Origin: Oligoflexia bacterium | Lineage (GTDB): Bacteria > Bdellovibrionota_C > UBA2361 > JAFLCA01 | Assembly: GCA_019694465.1 (NCBI GenBank) | Contig: JAIBBV010000003.1 | Location: 1 to 64,000 of the forward strand | DNA length: 64,000 bases | Reading direction: 5' to 3' | Shown here: positions 1 through 9,096 of the stretch, one piece after another | How positions within the stretch are numbered: position 1 is the stretch's first letter | Layout of the letters: each line of letters starts with the position of its first letter | Notes under the pieces: model-generated | Told to the model about the DNA's origin: nothing | Databases searched by the model: none | The model's input: only the letters and a program-made list of their open reading frames with translations | Position numbers and translations under genes: made by a program

Positions 1-35
1 TTTAGTGCACCTAGTCCTCGATGGGGAGGCAGGCG

Positions 36-58
36 AGGGCAGCTTAGAGAGCTGCCCT
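36..58. promoter_or_regulatory. Perfect hairpin in the rimP upstream region
   Basis: A 9-bp perfect stem (AGGGCAGCT at 36-44, AGCTGCCCT at 50-58) closes a 5-nt loop. A second short hairpin, GTGGG-AAT-CCCAC, lies about 18 nt further on. Neither is followed by a clean T-run. They could belong to the 3' end of an RNA or gene outside the window, or to the leader of the rimP operon. I recognise no known RNA family. Confidence 0.45.
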
Positions 59-158
59 AAGCAGCTGATTAAATGTGGGAATCCCACTTGAGCTAACCTT
101 GCGACACGAATAAAAAAATGATAAAGTTCCCGCCTCTCTGAGCGTATATCTGCGTTCA

Positions 159-181
159 CTTAGGGTCATTCCGGCCCTAAG
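159..181. promoter_or_regulatory. Hairpin in the rimP-nusA operon leader
   Basis: CTTAGGG (159-165) pairs perfectly with CCCTAAG (175-181) around a 9-nt loop, followed by an A-rich stretch. It lies about 120 nt before the rimP start. Leaders of nusA-infB operons are often attenuated or NusA-controlled in bacteria, so a regulatory role is possible, but that is inference. Confidence 0.35.
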
Positions 182-300
182 AGAAAAAGCCTGACTTCTA
201 CAGGTTTAGTCTTAGTGAAGTGGCCCCTCGGTTCTTGTGTCACAAGATCGGGAGGGTGGAGGCTTGTTTTGTGCAGGGTGCTCAAGAGAGAGGCGTAAAC

Positions 301-765
301 ATGAGTGAAGTGTGGAATGGCATAGCTGAGTTGGTGCGTAGCGCCGGACTTGAGCTGTTTGATATCGAGGTCCCTCGGCCTGGGCCGGGCGGGGTCTTGC
401 GTGTCTATATAGCGCAGCCGGAAGGCGCGCCTGATAAGGCTATTCATCATACGCACTGTGTGGCTGTTACGCACAAGTTGCTTGATTGGCAGGATCTAGA
501 GCGCCTTGTGCCGGGGAATTGCAACATTGAAGTTTCAAGTCCTGGCATTAATCGCAAGCTTACTCGCCCTGAACACTTCAAGGGTGCGCAAGGTGAGCAC
601 GTTAAACTTAAGCTCCGACAGGCGATTGATGGAGAGTATACCTGGCGTGGGAAGCTGGAGAGCTTCGACGGGCAGACTGTCAAGCTTAGTGTCGAGGGAA
701 AGGCCGAACCGCTCGTCGTTCCCACCGAGAATGTGTCGCAGGCGCGAGTGGATTTTCAGTTTTGA
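301..765 (+). CDS. rimP: Ribosome maturation factor RimP
   Basis: RimP is a cytoplasmic 30S-subunit assembly factor. The 154-residue product matches the family in length and in hallmark stretches: an N-terminal part with LFDIEVPRPGPGG followed by a strand (LRVYIAQPEG), the central EVSSPGINRKLTRPEHF motif that is diagnostic of RimP, and a C-terminal SH3-like domain (about residues 85-154). I chose the ATG at 301 because an AGAGAGAGGCG Shine-Dalgarno stretch lies just upstream and the N-terminus then fits the family. An in-frame start at 220 would add 27 unrelated residues. It is first in the operon rimP-nusA-ylxR-infB-rbfA-nrnA, a common order in bacteria. Confidence 0.95.
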   Translation: MSEVWNGIAELVRSAGLELFDIEVPRPGPGGVLRVYIAQPEGAPDKAIHHTHCVAVTHKLLDWQDLERLVPGNCNIEVSSPGINRKLTRPEHFKGAQGEHVKLKLRQAIDGEYTWRGKLESFDGQTVKLSVEGKAEPLVVPTENVSQARVDFQF

Positions 766-795
766 ATATTGTGAGTTGAACTAAGGATTGTGCAT

Positions 796-2292
796 ATGAC
801 GATTGATTTGAATGCGTTGCTCAACCAGATTGGAAAGGACAAGGGCATCAATAAGGCCATCTTAATCGAGGCGATTGAGTCCGCCATGCTCTCGGCCGCG
901 CGTAAGCACTTTGGCCATAATTTGAACCTCGAAACAAAGTTCAACGAGGACAGTGGCGAGATCGAGGTAATGCAGTTTAAGACGGTAGTAGAGCGGGTAG
1001 AGGATCCTGACACCGAGATTTCGCTTGAAGATGCACGGCGCGAATTCGATGCCGAGGCCATGGTCGGCGATGAGCTTGGAAAAAAGCTGGTTACAAATGC
1101 CCTAGGCCGCATTGCAGCGCAAACCGCGAAGCAAGTTATTATCCAGAAAGTGCGCGATGCTGAGCGTGGCGTTATCTACGATGAGTACAAGAATAGTAAG
1201 GGCGAGCTCATTAACGGCATAGTGCAGCGATACGATCGCGGCAACTTAGTTGTGAACCTTGGGCGGACTGAGGCAGTGCTGCCGAAGCGTGAACAAATTA
1301 GTCGTGAGCGTTACCGCCAGGGCGACCGTATTCGCGGAATGATTTTGGATATTGATCGTTCCGCACGCGGCCCACAAATTATTTTAACTCGTAGTCATCC
1401 AGACTTCCTGAAGAAGCTGTTTGAGTTAGAGGTACCTGAAATCGCTGAGAAGGTAATTGAGATTAAAGCCGTAGCGCGCGAGCCCGGAGAGCGAGCTAAG
1501 ATCGCGGTTCGCTCCAACGATTCGAGCGTAGATCCAGTAGGCGCTTGCGTCGGTATTAAGGGATCGCGTGTACAGGCAGTCGTACAAGAACTGCGTGGCG
1601 AGCGCATCGATATTATTACCTGGACCCCTGATGAACCTTCATTCGTAGCGCTTGCGTTATCGCCGGCTGAAGTGACGCGTGTCGTATTGGATGAAGAGAA
1701 TCATGCCATGGAGGTTATTGTCGGCGATGATCAACTCTCCTTGGCCATCGGACGTCGTGGACAAAATGTAAAACTTGCCAGTAAGTTAACTGGCTGGAAG
1801 ATTGACGTTCGCAGCGTTTCGGTTGTGGAAGAGGAGGCCAAGCGCGCTCGTGCGGCTCTCGAAGCCATACCGGGGGTCAACTTCACGCAAGCTGAACTCC
1901 TGTTCCAAGAAGGTTATCGCTCGGCGCAGGAAGTTGCTGATGCGACTGTCGAAGAGCTTGTGGAAGTTGAGTCATACACACCAGAATTGGCCTCAGAGTT
2001 GTTGCAGAATGCCCGTGCGCATGTAGAGAAGCTGCAGGCTGATGGTGTTTTGACTGATACAGAGCAAGAACCGATTCTGACTGATTTGTTTAAGCTGACG
2101 CTAACTGAGGATTTGCGCGAGAAGCTCATTAAGGGCGGCTTCGCGACGATTCAGAGTTTAGTGGTGGCAGAGCCTGAAGCAATATTGGCTGTAGAGGGGA
2201 TTGGCGAGGCCGAGTTGGCTGCAGTCCGCGATGCGACCGATAATTTCTTGCGGGTTTCCCCTCCACGTGACCGTTTCGGCGCCCCACGCTAG
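796..2292 (+). CDS. nusA: Transcription termination/antitermination protein NusA
   Basis: NusA binds RNA polymerase and nascent RNA and modulates pausing, termination and antitermination. The 498-residue protein has an N-terminal polymerase-binding domain (about 1-125), an S1 domain (about 134-200, with NLGRTEAVLPKREQ), two KH domains (about 200-345, with VGACVGIKGSRV and LAIGRRGQNVKLA) and two C-terminal acidic helical repeats (about 360-498), the long form seen in Proteobacteria-like lineages. The ATG at 796 is preferred over the GTG at 790 because AAGGA at 783-787 is 8 nt from it and only 2 nt from the GTG. It sits 30 nt after rimP in the same operon. Confidence 0.96.
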   Translation: MTIDLNALLNQIGKDKGINKAILIEAIESAMLSAARKHFGHNLNLETKFNEDSGEIEVMQFKTVVERVEDPDTEISLEDARREFDAEAMVGDELGKKLVTNALGRIAAQTAKQVIIQKVRDAERGVIYDEYKNSKGELINGIVQRYDRGNLVVNLGRTEAVLPKREQISRERYRQGDRIRGMILDIDRSARGPQIILTRSHPDFLKKLFELEVPEIAEKVIEIKAVAREPGERAKIAVRSNDSSVDPVGACVGIKGSRVQAVVQELRGERIDIITWTPDEPSFVALALSPAEVTRVVLDEENHAMEVIVGDDQLSLAIGRRGQNVKLASKLTGWKIDVRSVSVVEEEAKRARAALEAIPGVNFTQAELLFQEGYRSAQEVADATVEELVEVESYTPELASELLQNARAHVEKLQADGVLTDTEQEPILTDLFKLTLTEDLREKLIKGGFATIQSLVVAEPEAILAVEGIGEAELAAVRDATDNFLRVSPPRDRFGAPR

Positions 2293-2309
2293 AGGACTTG
2301 GAGCAACCG

Positions 2310-2585
2310 GTGGCTAAGGCGAGCATGCGACGTTGTGTGGTGTGCCGACGTAGTTCGCCAGTTGAGCAGCTCTTCAGGTGTGTGTTGCAGGATGGTGGAC
2401 GGCTGATGTGGGATGGCGATCGGCATGCTGTGGGTCGCGGGGCGTATGTGCATCGCAGCCTGGCATGTGTGAGCAGGCTGGCAAATGTGGGACCCTGGGC
2501 CCACGCGCTGAGAGTGGGGCAGGAGTCGATCGACAGACTCGCTCTGCGGGCGCTCGCTGAGCAACTGCAGGGGCAGGTTGTGTAG
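2310..2585 (+). CDS. ylxR: YlxR family RNA-binding protein (DUF448)
   Basis: This small basic protein (91 residues) shows the YlxR signature: MRRCVVCRR near the N-terminus, then a strand-rich core ending in GRGAYVHRSLACV. The family fold is an RNA-binding alpha/beta domain. It is nearly always encoded between nusA and infB, as here. Its function is poorly defined; links to transcription control and RNase P have been reported in some bacteria. The GTG at 2310 is chosen because GGAG at 2300-2303 sits 6 nt upstream. A TTG at 2298 is the alternative. Its 3' end lies upstream of the chosen infB start. Confidence 0.88.
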   Translation: MAKASMRRCVVCRRSSPVEQLFRCVLQDGGRLMWDGDRHAVGRGAYVHRSLACVSRLANVGPWAHALRVGQESIDRLALRALAEQLQGQVV

Positions 2586-2655
2586 TGGGCGCATTGTTGT
2601 AGTACCGGCCGCATATGGCCAATTGGGTTACGAAGTAGCGAAAGGAATGATGACT

Positions 2656-5283
2656 ATGTCCAAGATTAGGATTTACGAGTTGGCCAAGGAGCTTGGTGTC
2701 GACAATAAAATTGTCATCGATAAAGCTATCGCACTTGGGTTGCCGGGAAAAATTTCGCACTCCAATTCCCTGTCAGAAGATGAGGCTGATCAAATACGCC
2801 GTGCCGTAATTAGGCAGGCAATTGGCACCTCACCTGAAAAGCAGGTGGTGACGACACGTGTCGATAAGTTGTCAGGAGCAACTGAATCAATAGTTGAGAA
2901 GCGCAAGGGTAATGTGATCCGTCGCCGCAAAGCTACAGCAGATGATGTAGTTGAGCCCGTGGCGGCTACTCCAGTTGTAGAGCAGGCTGTCAGCAGTGAT
3001 CCGCAAGTTAGCGAAGAGGTAGTTGAAGAGCCTGTAGTTCAGGCGGTAATCGAGTCACAGCAAGAGACGCCAGTTCTCGAAGCGGCGCCAGTTGAGCCAA
3101 CGCAGCCGGTAGAAGCTAAAGTGGAAGTCGCCACAGAGGCGCGCGTTGTTGAGCAGCCTGCAGTCATCACGCCTACTCCAGTAGTTGAGGAGAAGAAGGG
3201 TGCTGGTCCTAAGGTTTTGGGAAAGATTTCACTGCCACAACGTCGCGTTACGGCGCCACGTACCGAGGCAACCCGTACGGCTGGATCAGCAGCCATCGAT
3301 TACGCTAAGGCCACTACTCCCGCATTTGAAGAGGAAGAAGAGCGTGATGGTGGGCGTGGAGCTGCCAAGAAGCGCTCAAAGAAACGCGAGTTCTCGCGGG
3401 GCGATCTTTTGGATTATGAAGGTCGAGATGGCCGTGTGCGAGGGCGTCCTAAGGGTGCCAAGGGTAAAGAAGGTGAAGACAAGCGCTCGACTTCGCCAGA
3501 GCAAGTACAGACCAAGGCCTCTAAGCGTGTGATTAAGATGGACGAGGCTATTTCGGTTGGCGAATTGGCTAAACAAATGAGCCTAAAATCTGCCGAAGTA
3601 ATCGCTAAGTTGATTGAGCTGGGCGTGATGGCCACGATCAATCAGCTCGTAGATCAAGATACTGCCACGATTGTGGCTGATGAATTTGGATTTCAGGTAG
3701 AGTCTACCAAGTTTGACGAGCAGGATATTTTCAAGAATCAGGCCCAGGATGCTCCTGAGCAGTTAAAAACACGTCCGCCAGTCGTTACCGTGATGGGTCA
3801 CGTTGACCACGGTAAAACTTCGTTGCTTGACGCTATTCGCAAGGCCAGTGTAGCGGCCAAGGAACACGGTGGTATTACACAGCACATAGGTGCCTACAAA
3901 GTTGTAGTTGGTGATGGTAGGTCGATTACCTTCATTGATACACCTGGCCATGCCGCTTTTACTTCGATGCGCGCCCGTGGGGCTCAGGTCACCGATGTCG
4001 TGGTGCTAGTTGTGGCAGCTGATGACGGCGTTATGCCTCAAACTATCGAGGCCATAAATCATGCCAAGGCTGCCGGCGTTACAATCGTAGTCGCCGTCAA
4101 TAAAATCGACAAACCTGGCGTATCGCCGGATAAGATCAAGCAACAACTAGTTGAGCACGGTTTACAGCCAGAAGATTGGGGTGGTGACACCATGTTCTTC
4201 GGTGTCTCTGCGCTTAAGGGCACAGGCCTGAAGGAGCTGTTAGAGGGCTTGTTGTTGGTGGCTGAGGTTAAGGAGCTTAAAGCCAATCCAGATCGTAGGG
4301 CGCGTGGAACTGTCATAGAGTCGAGACAAGAAAAGGGGCGCGGCACCGTGGCTACCGTGCTTGTTCAGACTGGTACGCTCAAAGTTGGGGATATATTTGT
4401 GGCAGGTTCAGGCTTCGGGCGTGTGCGTTCGATGATGGATCACGATGGCGAGAAGGTGGAGTCTGCTGGCCCATCTACCCCAGTTGAGCTAACCGGCTTT
4501 GATTATGTGCCGGAAGCAGGAGACGATTTTGTAGTCGTTGAGAGCGATGCTGATGCGCGACAGGTGTCGCAAGAGCGCGCCACAGTCAAGGCCGCCAAGG
4601 CACAGCGTGCTCTGGGCGGACCTGTCTCGCTAGAAGAGTTTGCTCGTCGCGCCAATAGCATGGCAGCTGCCGAGCTTAACGTGATTTTAAAGGCTGACGT
4701 GGCAGGCTCTGTAGAGGCTGTGCGGGAGTCAATGGAAAAACTCTCGACGGCTAAAGTTCGCGTTAGAGTATTACATGCTGGCGTCGGGGTCGTCTCAGAA
4801 AGCGATGTTCAATTAGCGGTTGCCTCTAAGGCTATCATTGTTGGTTTCGGAGTGCGTGCCGATCAGCGAGCTTCACAGGTTGCTGAGGCGGTTGGCGTAG
4901 AAATGCGCTTCTATCGCATCATCTACGAATTGCTTGAGGATGTGAAGAAGGCCATGGTTGGCATGCTTGAACCAATTAAGCAGGAGGCCAAGCTCGGACG
5001 GCTTGAGGTTCGCGAGACATTCACTGTTCCAAAATTGGGAATGGTGGCTGGCTGCTTTGTAGCAGATGGTCTAATTCGACGCGGAGCGTTCGTGCGCTTG
5101 TTGCGAGATGGACGAGTAGTGTTTGAAGGTAAGATGGCCAGCTTGCGGCGCTTTAAGGACGATGTGCGTGAAGTTCAATCAGGATTTGAGTGCGGCGTAG
5201 GTCTAGAGGGTTACAACGACATCAAGGTTGGCGACGCTATCGAGGTCTACGAAATCCGCGAGACGGCCGCTAGTCTGGAGTAG
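2656..5283 (+). CDS. infB: Translation initiation factor IF-2
   Basis: IF-2 is the GTPase that brings initiator fMet-tRNA to the 30S subunit and promotes subunit joining. The 875-residue product has an N-terminal IF2_N motif (SKIRIYELAKELGVDNK), a long low-complexity Val/Glu/Ala region (about 80-290) typical of the variable N-domain, a second IF2_N (about 300-350), and the G domain starting near residue 375. G1 is VMGHVDHGKTSLLD, G3 is DTPGHAAF and G4 is NKID. Domains II, III and IV (C2, tRNA-binding) follow. The ATG at 2656 is favoured over ATGs at 2647 and 2650 because AAAGGA (2641-2646) is 9 nt away and the protein then begins with the family motif. Confidence 0.97.
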   Translation: MSKIRIYELAKELGVDNKIVIDKAIALGLPGKISHSNSLSEDEADQIRRAVIRQAIGTSPEKQVVTTRVDKLSGATESIVEKRKGNVIRRRKATADDVVEPVAATPVVEQAVSSDPQVSEEVVEEPVVQAVIESQQETPVLEAAPVEPTQPVEAKVEVATEARVVEQPAVITPTPVVEEKKGAGPKVLGKISLPQRRVTAPRTEATRTAGSAAIDYAKATTPAFEEEEERDGGRGAAKKRSKKREFSRGDLLDYEGRDGRVRGRPKGAKGKEGEDKRSTSPEQVQTKASKRVIKMDEAISVGELAKQMSLKSAEVIAKLIELGVMATINQLVDQDTATIVADEFGFQVESTKFDEQDIFKNQAQDAPEQLKTRPPVVTVMGHVDHGKTSLLDAIRKASVAAKEHGGITQHIGAYKVVVGDGRSITFIDTPGHAAFTSMRARGAQVTDVVVLVVAADDGVMPQTIEAINHAKAAGVTIVVAVNKIDKPGVSPDKIKQQLVEHGLQPEDWGGDTMFFGVSALKGTGLKELLEGLLLVAEVKELKANPDRRARGTVIESRQEKGRGTVATVLVQTGTLKVGDIFVAGSGFGRVRSMMDHDGEKVESAGPSTPVELTGFDYVPEAGDDFVVVESDADARQVSQERATVKAAKAQRALGGPVSLEEFARRANSMAAAELNVILKADVAGSVEAVRESMEKLSTAKVRVRVLHAGVGVVSESDVQLAVASKAIIVGFGVRADQRASQVAEAVGVEMRFYRIIYELLEDVKKAMVGMLEPIKQEAKLGRLEVRETFTVPKLGMVAGCFVADGLIRRGAFVRLLRDGRVVFEGKMASLRRFKDDVREVQSGFECGVGLEGYNDIKVGDAIEVYEIRETAASLE

Positions 5284-5288
5284 GGATA

Positions 5289-5657
5289 ATGGCTTCTCCA
5301 CGTCGAGTGCATAAAGTCGCCGAGAAGGTGCGCGGTTTGATTGCAATGGAGCTGCAACGCGTAGCTGATCCACGTTTTTCTTTGGTCACCATAACTTCAG
5401 CCGTGGTTAGCCGCGATTTGCGCCACGTTAAAGTTTATTGGATGGTGACTGGCAACTCTGTGCGCAGGGCTGAGGTCGAACAGGCATTTGAAGGTGCGAC
5501 AGGACTTTTCCGCAGATTACTTGCTGATGGCCTCGGCACTCGCTTTGTCCCCGACATGCGTTTCTACTATGACGATACTTTGGATGCGAGTGATGAAATA
5601 GATCGGCTCCTGGCGAAAATTCGCACCGATGCTCCTATGCAGCTAGAAGAGGAGTAG
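5289..5657 (+). CDS. rbfA: Ribosome-binding factor A
   Basis: RbfA is a small KH-fold protein needed for late 30S maturation and cold adaptation. The 122-residue protein contains the typical N-terminus (RRVHKVAEKVRGLIAMELQR), the DPRFSLVTITSAVVSRDLRHVKVYW core, and the terminal PDMRFYYDDTLDASDEIDRLL stretch shared by the family. It begins 5 nt after the infB stop, so the two are translationally close, and precedes the DHH phosphoesterase by only 4 nt. Confidence 0.95.
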   Translation: MASPRRVHKVAEKVRGLIAMELQRVADPRFSLVTITSAVVSRDLRHVKVYWMVTGNSVRRAEVEQAFEGATGLFRRLLADGLGTRFVPDMRFYYDDTLDASDEIDRLLAKIRTDAPMQLEEE

Positions 5658-5661
5658 AGCT

Positions 5662-6636
5662 ATGAAAGCAGGATTAGCAGAAATTGCAAAGGCGCTGCTA
5701 GGAGCACAGCGCGTTGTTGTTTTGAGTCACATCAATCCTGACCCCGACGCGCATGGATCATCTTCGGCGCTGGCCTTGGCGCTTAAGTCGCTTGGCAAGA
5801 CCGTGGCCCTGGTTAATGAATCAGGATTAAGCCAGCGCTTTGCCTGGATCCCAGGCGTGAAGGATCTGGTAACGAGCGTGCCAAGTGGAAATTGGGATGT
5901 GATGGTCTGTTGTGATTGCGGAGATGCCAAGCGAGTGGGCGACAAGATTAAAGATGTCGTGCTTGCGCATCCACTGGTGATCAATATCGATCATCACGCG
6001 TCGAATGATAATTTTGGACGTCACAACTTAGTTGTCGCGACCGCCTCATCGACGTGTGAGGTGATTCTAGAATTGTTGGATGTGCTTGGCGTTACACTTT
6101 CAAAGGACATAGCGACCTGTATTTATACTGGCATAAGCAGCGATACTGGTTCCTTTAGATATAGCTCAACCAGCGCTGGAGTTTTCGCCGCTGCAAAAAG
6201 GGTGGTGGAGGCGGGCGCTGATCCTTTCTCCGTTGCGCAAAATCTTTATGCCCGTAATAGTCTGGCTGCCTTGAAGTTGCAAAGCGAGGCGCTTGGGCAG
6301 TTAAAGCTAGAATTACAAGGACGTGTAGCCGTTACCAAGGTCACTTATGGCATGCTCAAGACCAGCGGCGCAGATAAAGAAGACGCCGATGTGATGGTGG
6401 ATGTCATTAGAGACATTGAGGGAGTTCAAGTAGCACTGTTGCTAAAGGAGGATTCCGGCTTCTGGCGCGTGAGTCTACGCTCGCGTGTGGCGCAGGTGGA
6501 CGTGGCAGAGGTGGCAGCCGAATTTGGAGGTGGTGGCCACAAGGCTGCTGCGGGATTGCGCTGGCGAAAGGGAGTAGAGGATCTGATGCCCCAGCTTTTA
6601 GCTGAGATCGAAAAGCGTCTCGCATTGGTACGCTAA
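5662..6636 (+). CDS. nrnA: DHH/DHHA1 phosphoesterase, NrnA-like oligoribonuclease
   Basis: The 324-residue protein fits the NrnA group, which degrades nano-RNAs and in some species dephosphorylates 3'-phosphoadenosine 5'-phosphate. Metal-binding DHH motifs are visible: HINPDPDAHGS (about residues 23-33), CCDCGDAKR (about 83), and IDHHASNDNFG (about 110-120). The C-terminal DHHA1 domain ends with the substrate-binding FGGGGHKAAAG motif. Its place between rbfA and truB is typical in many bacteria. The start is the ATG at 5662, 4 nt after rbfA. Whether it acts on nanoRNA, pAp or cyclic-dinucleotide products cannot be told from sequence. Confidence 0.92.
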   Translation: MKAGLAEIAKALLGAQRVVVLSHINPDPDAHGSSSALALALKSLGKTVALVNESGLSQRFAWIPGVKDLVTSVPSGNWDVMVCCDCGDAKRVGDKIKDVVLAHPLVINIDHHASNDNFGRHNLVVATASSTCEVILELLDVLGVTLSKDIATCIYTGISSDTGSFRYSSTSAGVFAAAKRVVEAGADPFSVAQNLYARNSLAALKLQSEALGQLKLELQGRVAVTKVTYGMLKTSGADKEDADVMVDVIRDIEGVQVALLLKEDSGFWRVSLRSRVAQVDVAEVAAEFGGGGHKAAAGLRWRKGVEDLMPQLLAEIEKRLALVR

Positions 6637-6921
6637 TCTCATTCCGCTACGCACGCTAAACGGCTTAGAACGTGCTGTTATAGTTTTCGCATTCTTTTGG
6701 TAACAGGTAATTATAGCGAGTGACAGAACTCCGTAGCGAAATTCTTTGCGGTAGTAATCACTCGCCATAATGCCGACCAGCGGGAGGCCAGACAACAAAT
6801 AGTAAATGACCCGATAAAAATAGGCCTTTAGTCGAGAAAGAGAAGCGCCTCTTGTGCTATTGGCACAATTCTCATTTCGCTACTCCTTTCTGTCATTTAC
6901 TATAGTAACGTGGCGCATAGC

Positions 6922-7812
6922 ATGCACGGGCTATTTCTGATAGATAAGGCCGCCGGGTACTCCTCGGCGCAGGTGGTTGGCAAGTTACGCCGTGGCCTTG
7001 GCTTGGACCGAGTCGGGCATGCTGGAACGCTCGATCCTTTTGCAACAGGCCTTTTAGTGGCTTTGGTGGGCCGAGCCACGCGCCTAGCAGATTTTGTACA
7101 GGCCGGCAGTAAAGTCTATAGCGGAGAAATAATACTCGGACTTAGCACTGACTCCGATGACTGCACTGGAGCTGAGTTGAGCTCTACCTCAAATATACCT
7201 GAATTACCTCAGCTGCTAGAGGTCCTGCCAAGCTTTCGTGGGCAGGTTGTGCAGACTCCTCCCCGTATCAGTGCCGTAAAGGTTGATGGGGCACGTGCTT
7301 ATGCGCGTGCTAGAGATGGAGAGGAGTTTGAATTACAGCAGCGAACCGTGCAGGTAGAGCAGTTTGATGTATGGCCTACAAATGATACGGCTCGAATCGG
7401 TTTTCGTATTCGTTGCAGCAAGGGTACCTATATTCGCTCCATCGCGCGCGATATCGGCGTGCGCTTAGGTTGCGGTGCTTGTCTTGGGGCATTACGACGT
7501 GAGCAGTCCGGGCAGTTCTGTGTAGATAACGCCAAGTCAGTAGAACATATTTCAGTAGCTGATATTTTGCCCTGGACGGAGGCGATTCCAGGAACCCAGC
7601 AGATTGAGCTCGAACTGGGGCAGTGCAGACGACTTTGGCAGGGCGATGAGAAAATATTGCAGCAGGCAGCGGCCAAGGTTAGTGCGCAGGAAGGTGCCCT
7701 ACTTATTTATGGATATCGAGCTCAAAGTGGCAGCAAATTTTCTGGCTGTGGGGTCTTAAAGTTTATGGGTGGCAGCTGGAGATTATTGGCTAATATTGAA
7801 GAACCAGGTTAG
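6922..7812 (+). CDS. truB: tRNA pseudouridine(55) synthase TruB
   Basis: TruB converts U55 in the T-loop of tRNAs to pseudouridine. The 296-residue product starts with the family motif MHGLFLIDKAAGYSSAQVV and contains the catalytic loop VGHAGTLDPFATGLL, whose Asp is the nucleophile. KVYSGEIILGLSTDSDD, PPRISAVKVDGARAYARAR and CSKGTYIRSIARDIG follow. A GTG at 6910 is an alternative start; neither has a convincing Shine-Dalgarno. Unlike the tight upstream operon, truB is separated from nrnA by about 285 nt, so it may have its own promoter. The rpsO-pnp genes that often follow it are found about 43 kb away. Confidence 0.95.
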   Translation: MHGLFLIDKAAGYSSAQVVGKLRRGLGLDRVGHAGTLDPFATGLLVALVGRATRLADFVQAGSKVYSGEIILGLSTDSDDCTGAELSSTSNIPELPQLLEVLPSFRGQVVQTPPRISAVKVDGARAYARARDGEEFELQQRTVQVEQFDVWPTNDTARIGFRIRCSKGTYIRSIARDIGVRLGCGACLGALRREQSGQFCVDNAKSVEHISVADILPWTEAIPGTQQIELELGQCRRLWQGDEKILQQAAAKVSAQEGALLIYGYRAQSGSKFSGCGVLKFMGGSWRLLANIEEPG

Positions 7813-7961
7813 ATTTTCATTCGGTAAGGCAGCTGTACAAAATGTAGAGCCTACACCATTATAGATGCCTGCAACGGAAGTTCTATCGACACTCGCTTCA
7901 TTTTGCCGGAGGCAACCCTACCGGATGGAAAACAAATACGAATTCCTATTAAGAAAAATGA

Positions 7962-7985
7962 AAAAAGTCGCTATAGAGACTTTTT
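7962..7985. terminator. AT-rich hairpin between truB and the convergent gene
   Basis: AAAAAGTC (7962-7969) pairs perfectly with GACTTTTT (7978-7985) around an 8-nt loop. The stem is flanked by A-rich sequence on one side and a T-run on the other, so it could act in both directions. It lies 150 nt after truB and just beyond the end of the minus-strand gene at 8070. The stem contains only two G-C pairs, so strength is doubtful. Confidence 0.4.
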
Positions 7986-8069
7986 CGCTTGGAGCTATTT
8001 ACAACACTGCTGATACCTCCGCGATCTTCCTGGCGCGTCTAGAAATTATTTTCAATTTAAAGATGATTT

Positions 8070-8852
8070 CTAGACTAGGGTCTTAGCATACCAGGCAAAA
8101 AGTAGATTGGTTTGCTGGCCAAAGTAATGGACTTTAAAAGAGTCATGCGCAGAACACATTGCTACTAAGTGTTTATATCCAGCTTGCAACCCATGCTTTG
8201 CTACGTGGCCTAAAAGAGAATTTAGGTCGGCGGCATAAAAATCATCTATTAGGAGAACGGGACCATCGCCAAATAGTTTTTGGCCACTAGGTCTGCGCCA
8301 AGGGAAAAGCATCACTTCTTTCATGGCAATTGCAAAGGAATCTAAACCCCCACCTTCGCCAACAATTCCTACGCTAATATTGTCTGGAGAGTTAATTAAA
8401 GTTGGAAGGTAGTCTCTGTGATTCTCCTCCGCGTTAGGAGCGAGGGTCCAAAAGTTAGGTGCGACAACTTGGCGCGCCATTCTAATTTCAGCCACTTTAC
8501 TAGCAATTGACGCAGCATCTGCCGTGTTCAGGAATCGAGCTTGTGGCAACCCTTCCTGAGGTATCTGTGAAAGTGGGATGGTGTACCAATAACAGAGCGG
8601 TACAAATCCTAAATTGACAGCTAAGGGGAGCCTCTCATCACCAGCAGCTAGATCTACAGCAACTGTCCGAATGCCTCCGAGGCTGCGCGCATATTCCAAC
8701 CCTTGAGTAAGTGCTGCTTCAAAATTAATCTCAGGTCGCTGATCAACATAGAGCCGCAGCCCCTTATTTGGTGGTGCTAGAACAAAACCCAGATCCATGA
8801 CTTCAACAAGGAGGCCCTGGGCTAGGTTATGTTCTTTTTGGACCTGTATCAT
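8070..8852 (-). CDS. Uncharacterised protein with two GNAT-like halves
   Basis: I do not recognise this 260-residue protein as a named family. No signal peptide or membrane segment is visible. Two segments have the look of an acetyltransferase (GNAT) beta4-alpha-beta5 end: around residues 45-95 (YARSLGGIRTVAVDL, then LAVNLGFVPLCYWYTIPL), and the last 55 residues (KHGLQAGYKHLVAMCSAHD, then FGQQTNLLFAWYAKTLV). This suggests a tandem or degenerate GNAT. It is convergent with truB and divergent from the binding protein at 9097, with a large palindrome in the divergent gap. Confidence that it is a real gene is good; the function is inference. Confidence 0.6.
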   Translation of the reverse strand: MIQVQKEHNLAQGLLVEVMDLGFVLAPPNKGLRLYVDQRPEINFEAALTQGLEYARSLGGIRTVAVDLAAGDERLPLAVNLGFVPLCYWYTIPLSQIPQEGLPQARFLNTADAASIASKVAEIRMARQVVAPNFWTLAPNAEENHRDYLPTLINSPDNISVGIVGEGGGLDSFAIAMKEVMLFPWRRPSGQKLFGDGPVLLIDDFYAADLNSLLGHVAKHGLQAGYKHLVAMCSAHDSFKVHYFGQQTNLLFAWYAKTLV

Positions 8853-8906
8853 AGGAGATCAGGACTTTATTAGTTCCGCGGATATAAATTCAAGGCTATC
8901 CGCTTT

Positions 8907-8987
8907 GTCTCATAGACCGCGCATAGTGAATATATGAGACTTGATGAATTTAGAGGGAATATACGCACTATGCGCGGTCTATGAGAC
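8907..8987. repeat. 22-bp perfect inverted repeat in a divergent intergenic region
   Basis: The arms at 8907-8928 and 8966-8987 are exact reverse complements over 22 nt (left arm starts GTCTCATAGACCGCGC). The 37-nt loop carries another partial copy of the arm end, ATGAGAC at 8934-8940. It lies between the 5' ends of the gene at 8070-8852 and the binding-protein gene at 9097. Possibilities are a remnant of a small inverted-repeat element, a cruciform or RNA hairpin in a leader, or a dyad operator. There is no T-run, so a simple terminator is unlikely. Confidence 0.85.
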
Positions 8988-9096
8988 GACGATTTTAGGA
9001 TGCCTATTGTCTTAGCTTCGTTTGAATCATTGCGCTTGATTCTTTAACTCGCCTGAGGCATTCCTGTCGTTAGCTCTGGGTTTGGTTGGGTGAAAT

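Noticed and set aside
76..88. 6S or tmRNA remnant at the left edge
   Set aside because: Short hairpins are present, but none of the conserved parts of these RNAs could be found.
3039..3640. Several open frames opposite or out of frame within infB
   Set aside because: They result from the repetitive low-complexity N-terminal region of IF-2.
7865..8086. 73-codon open frame after truB
   Set aside because: It spans the AT-rich hairpin at 7962-7985 and overlaps the end of the opposing gene. No family or ribosome-binding site.
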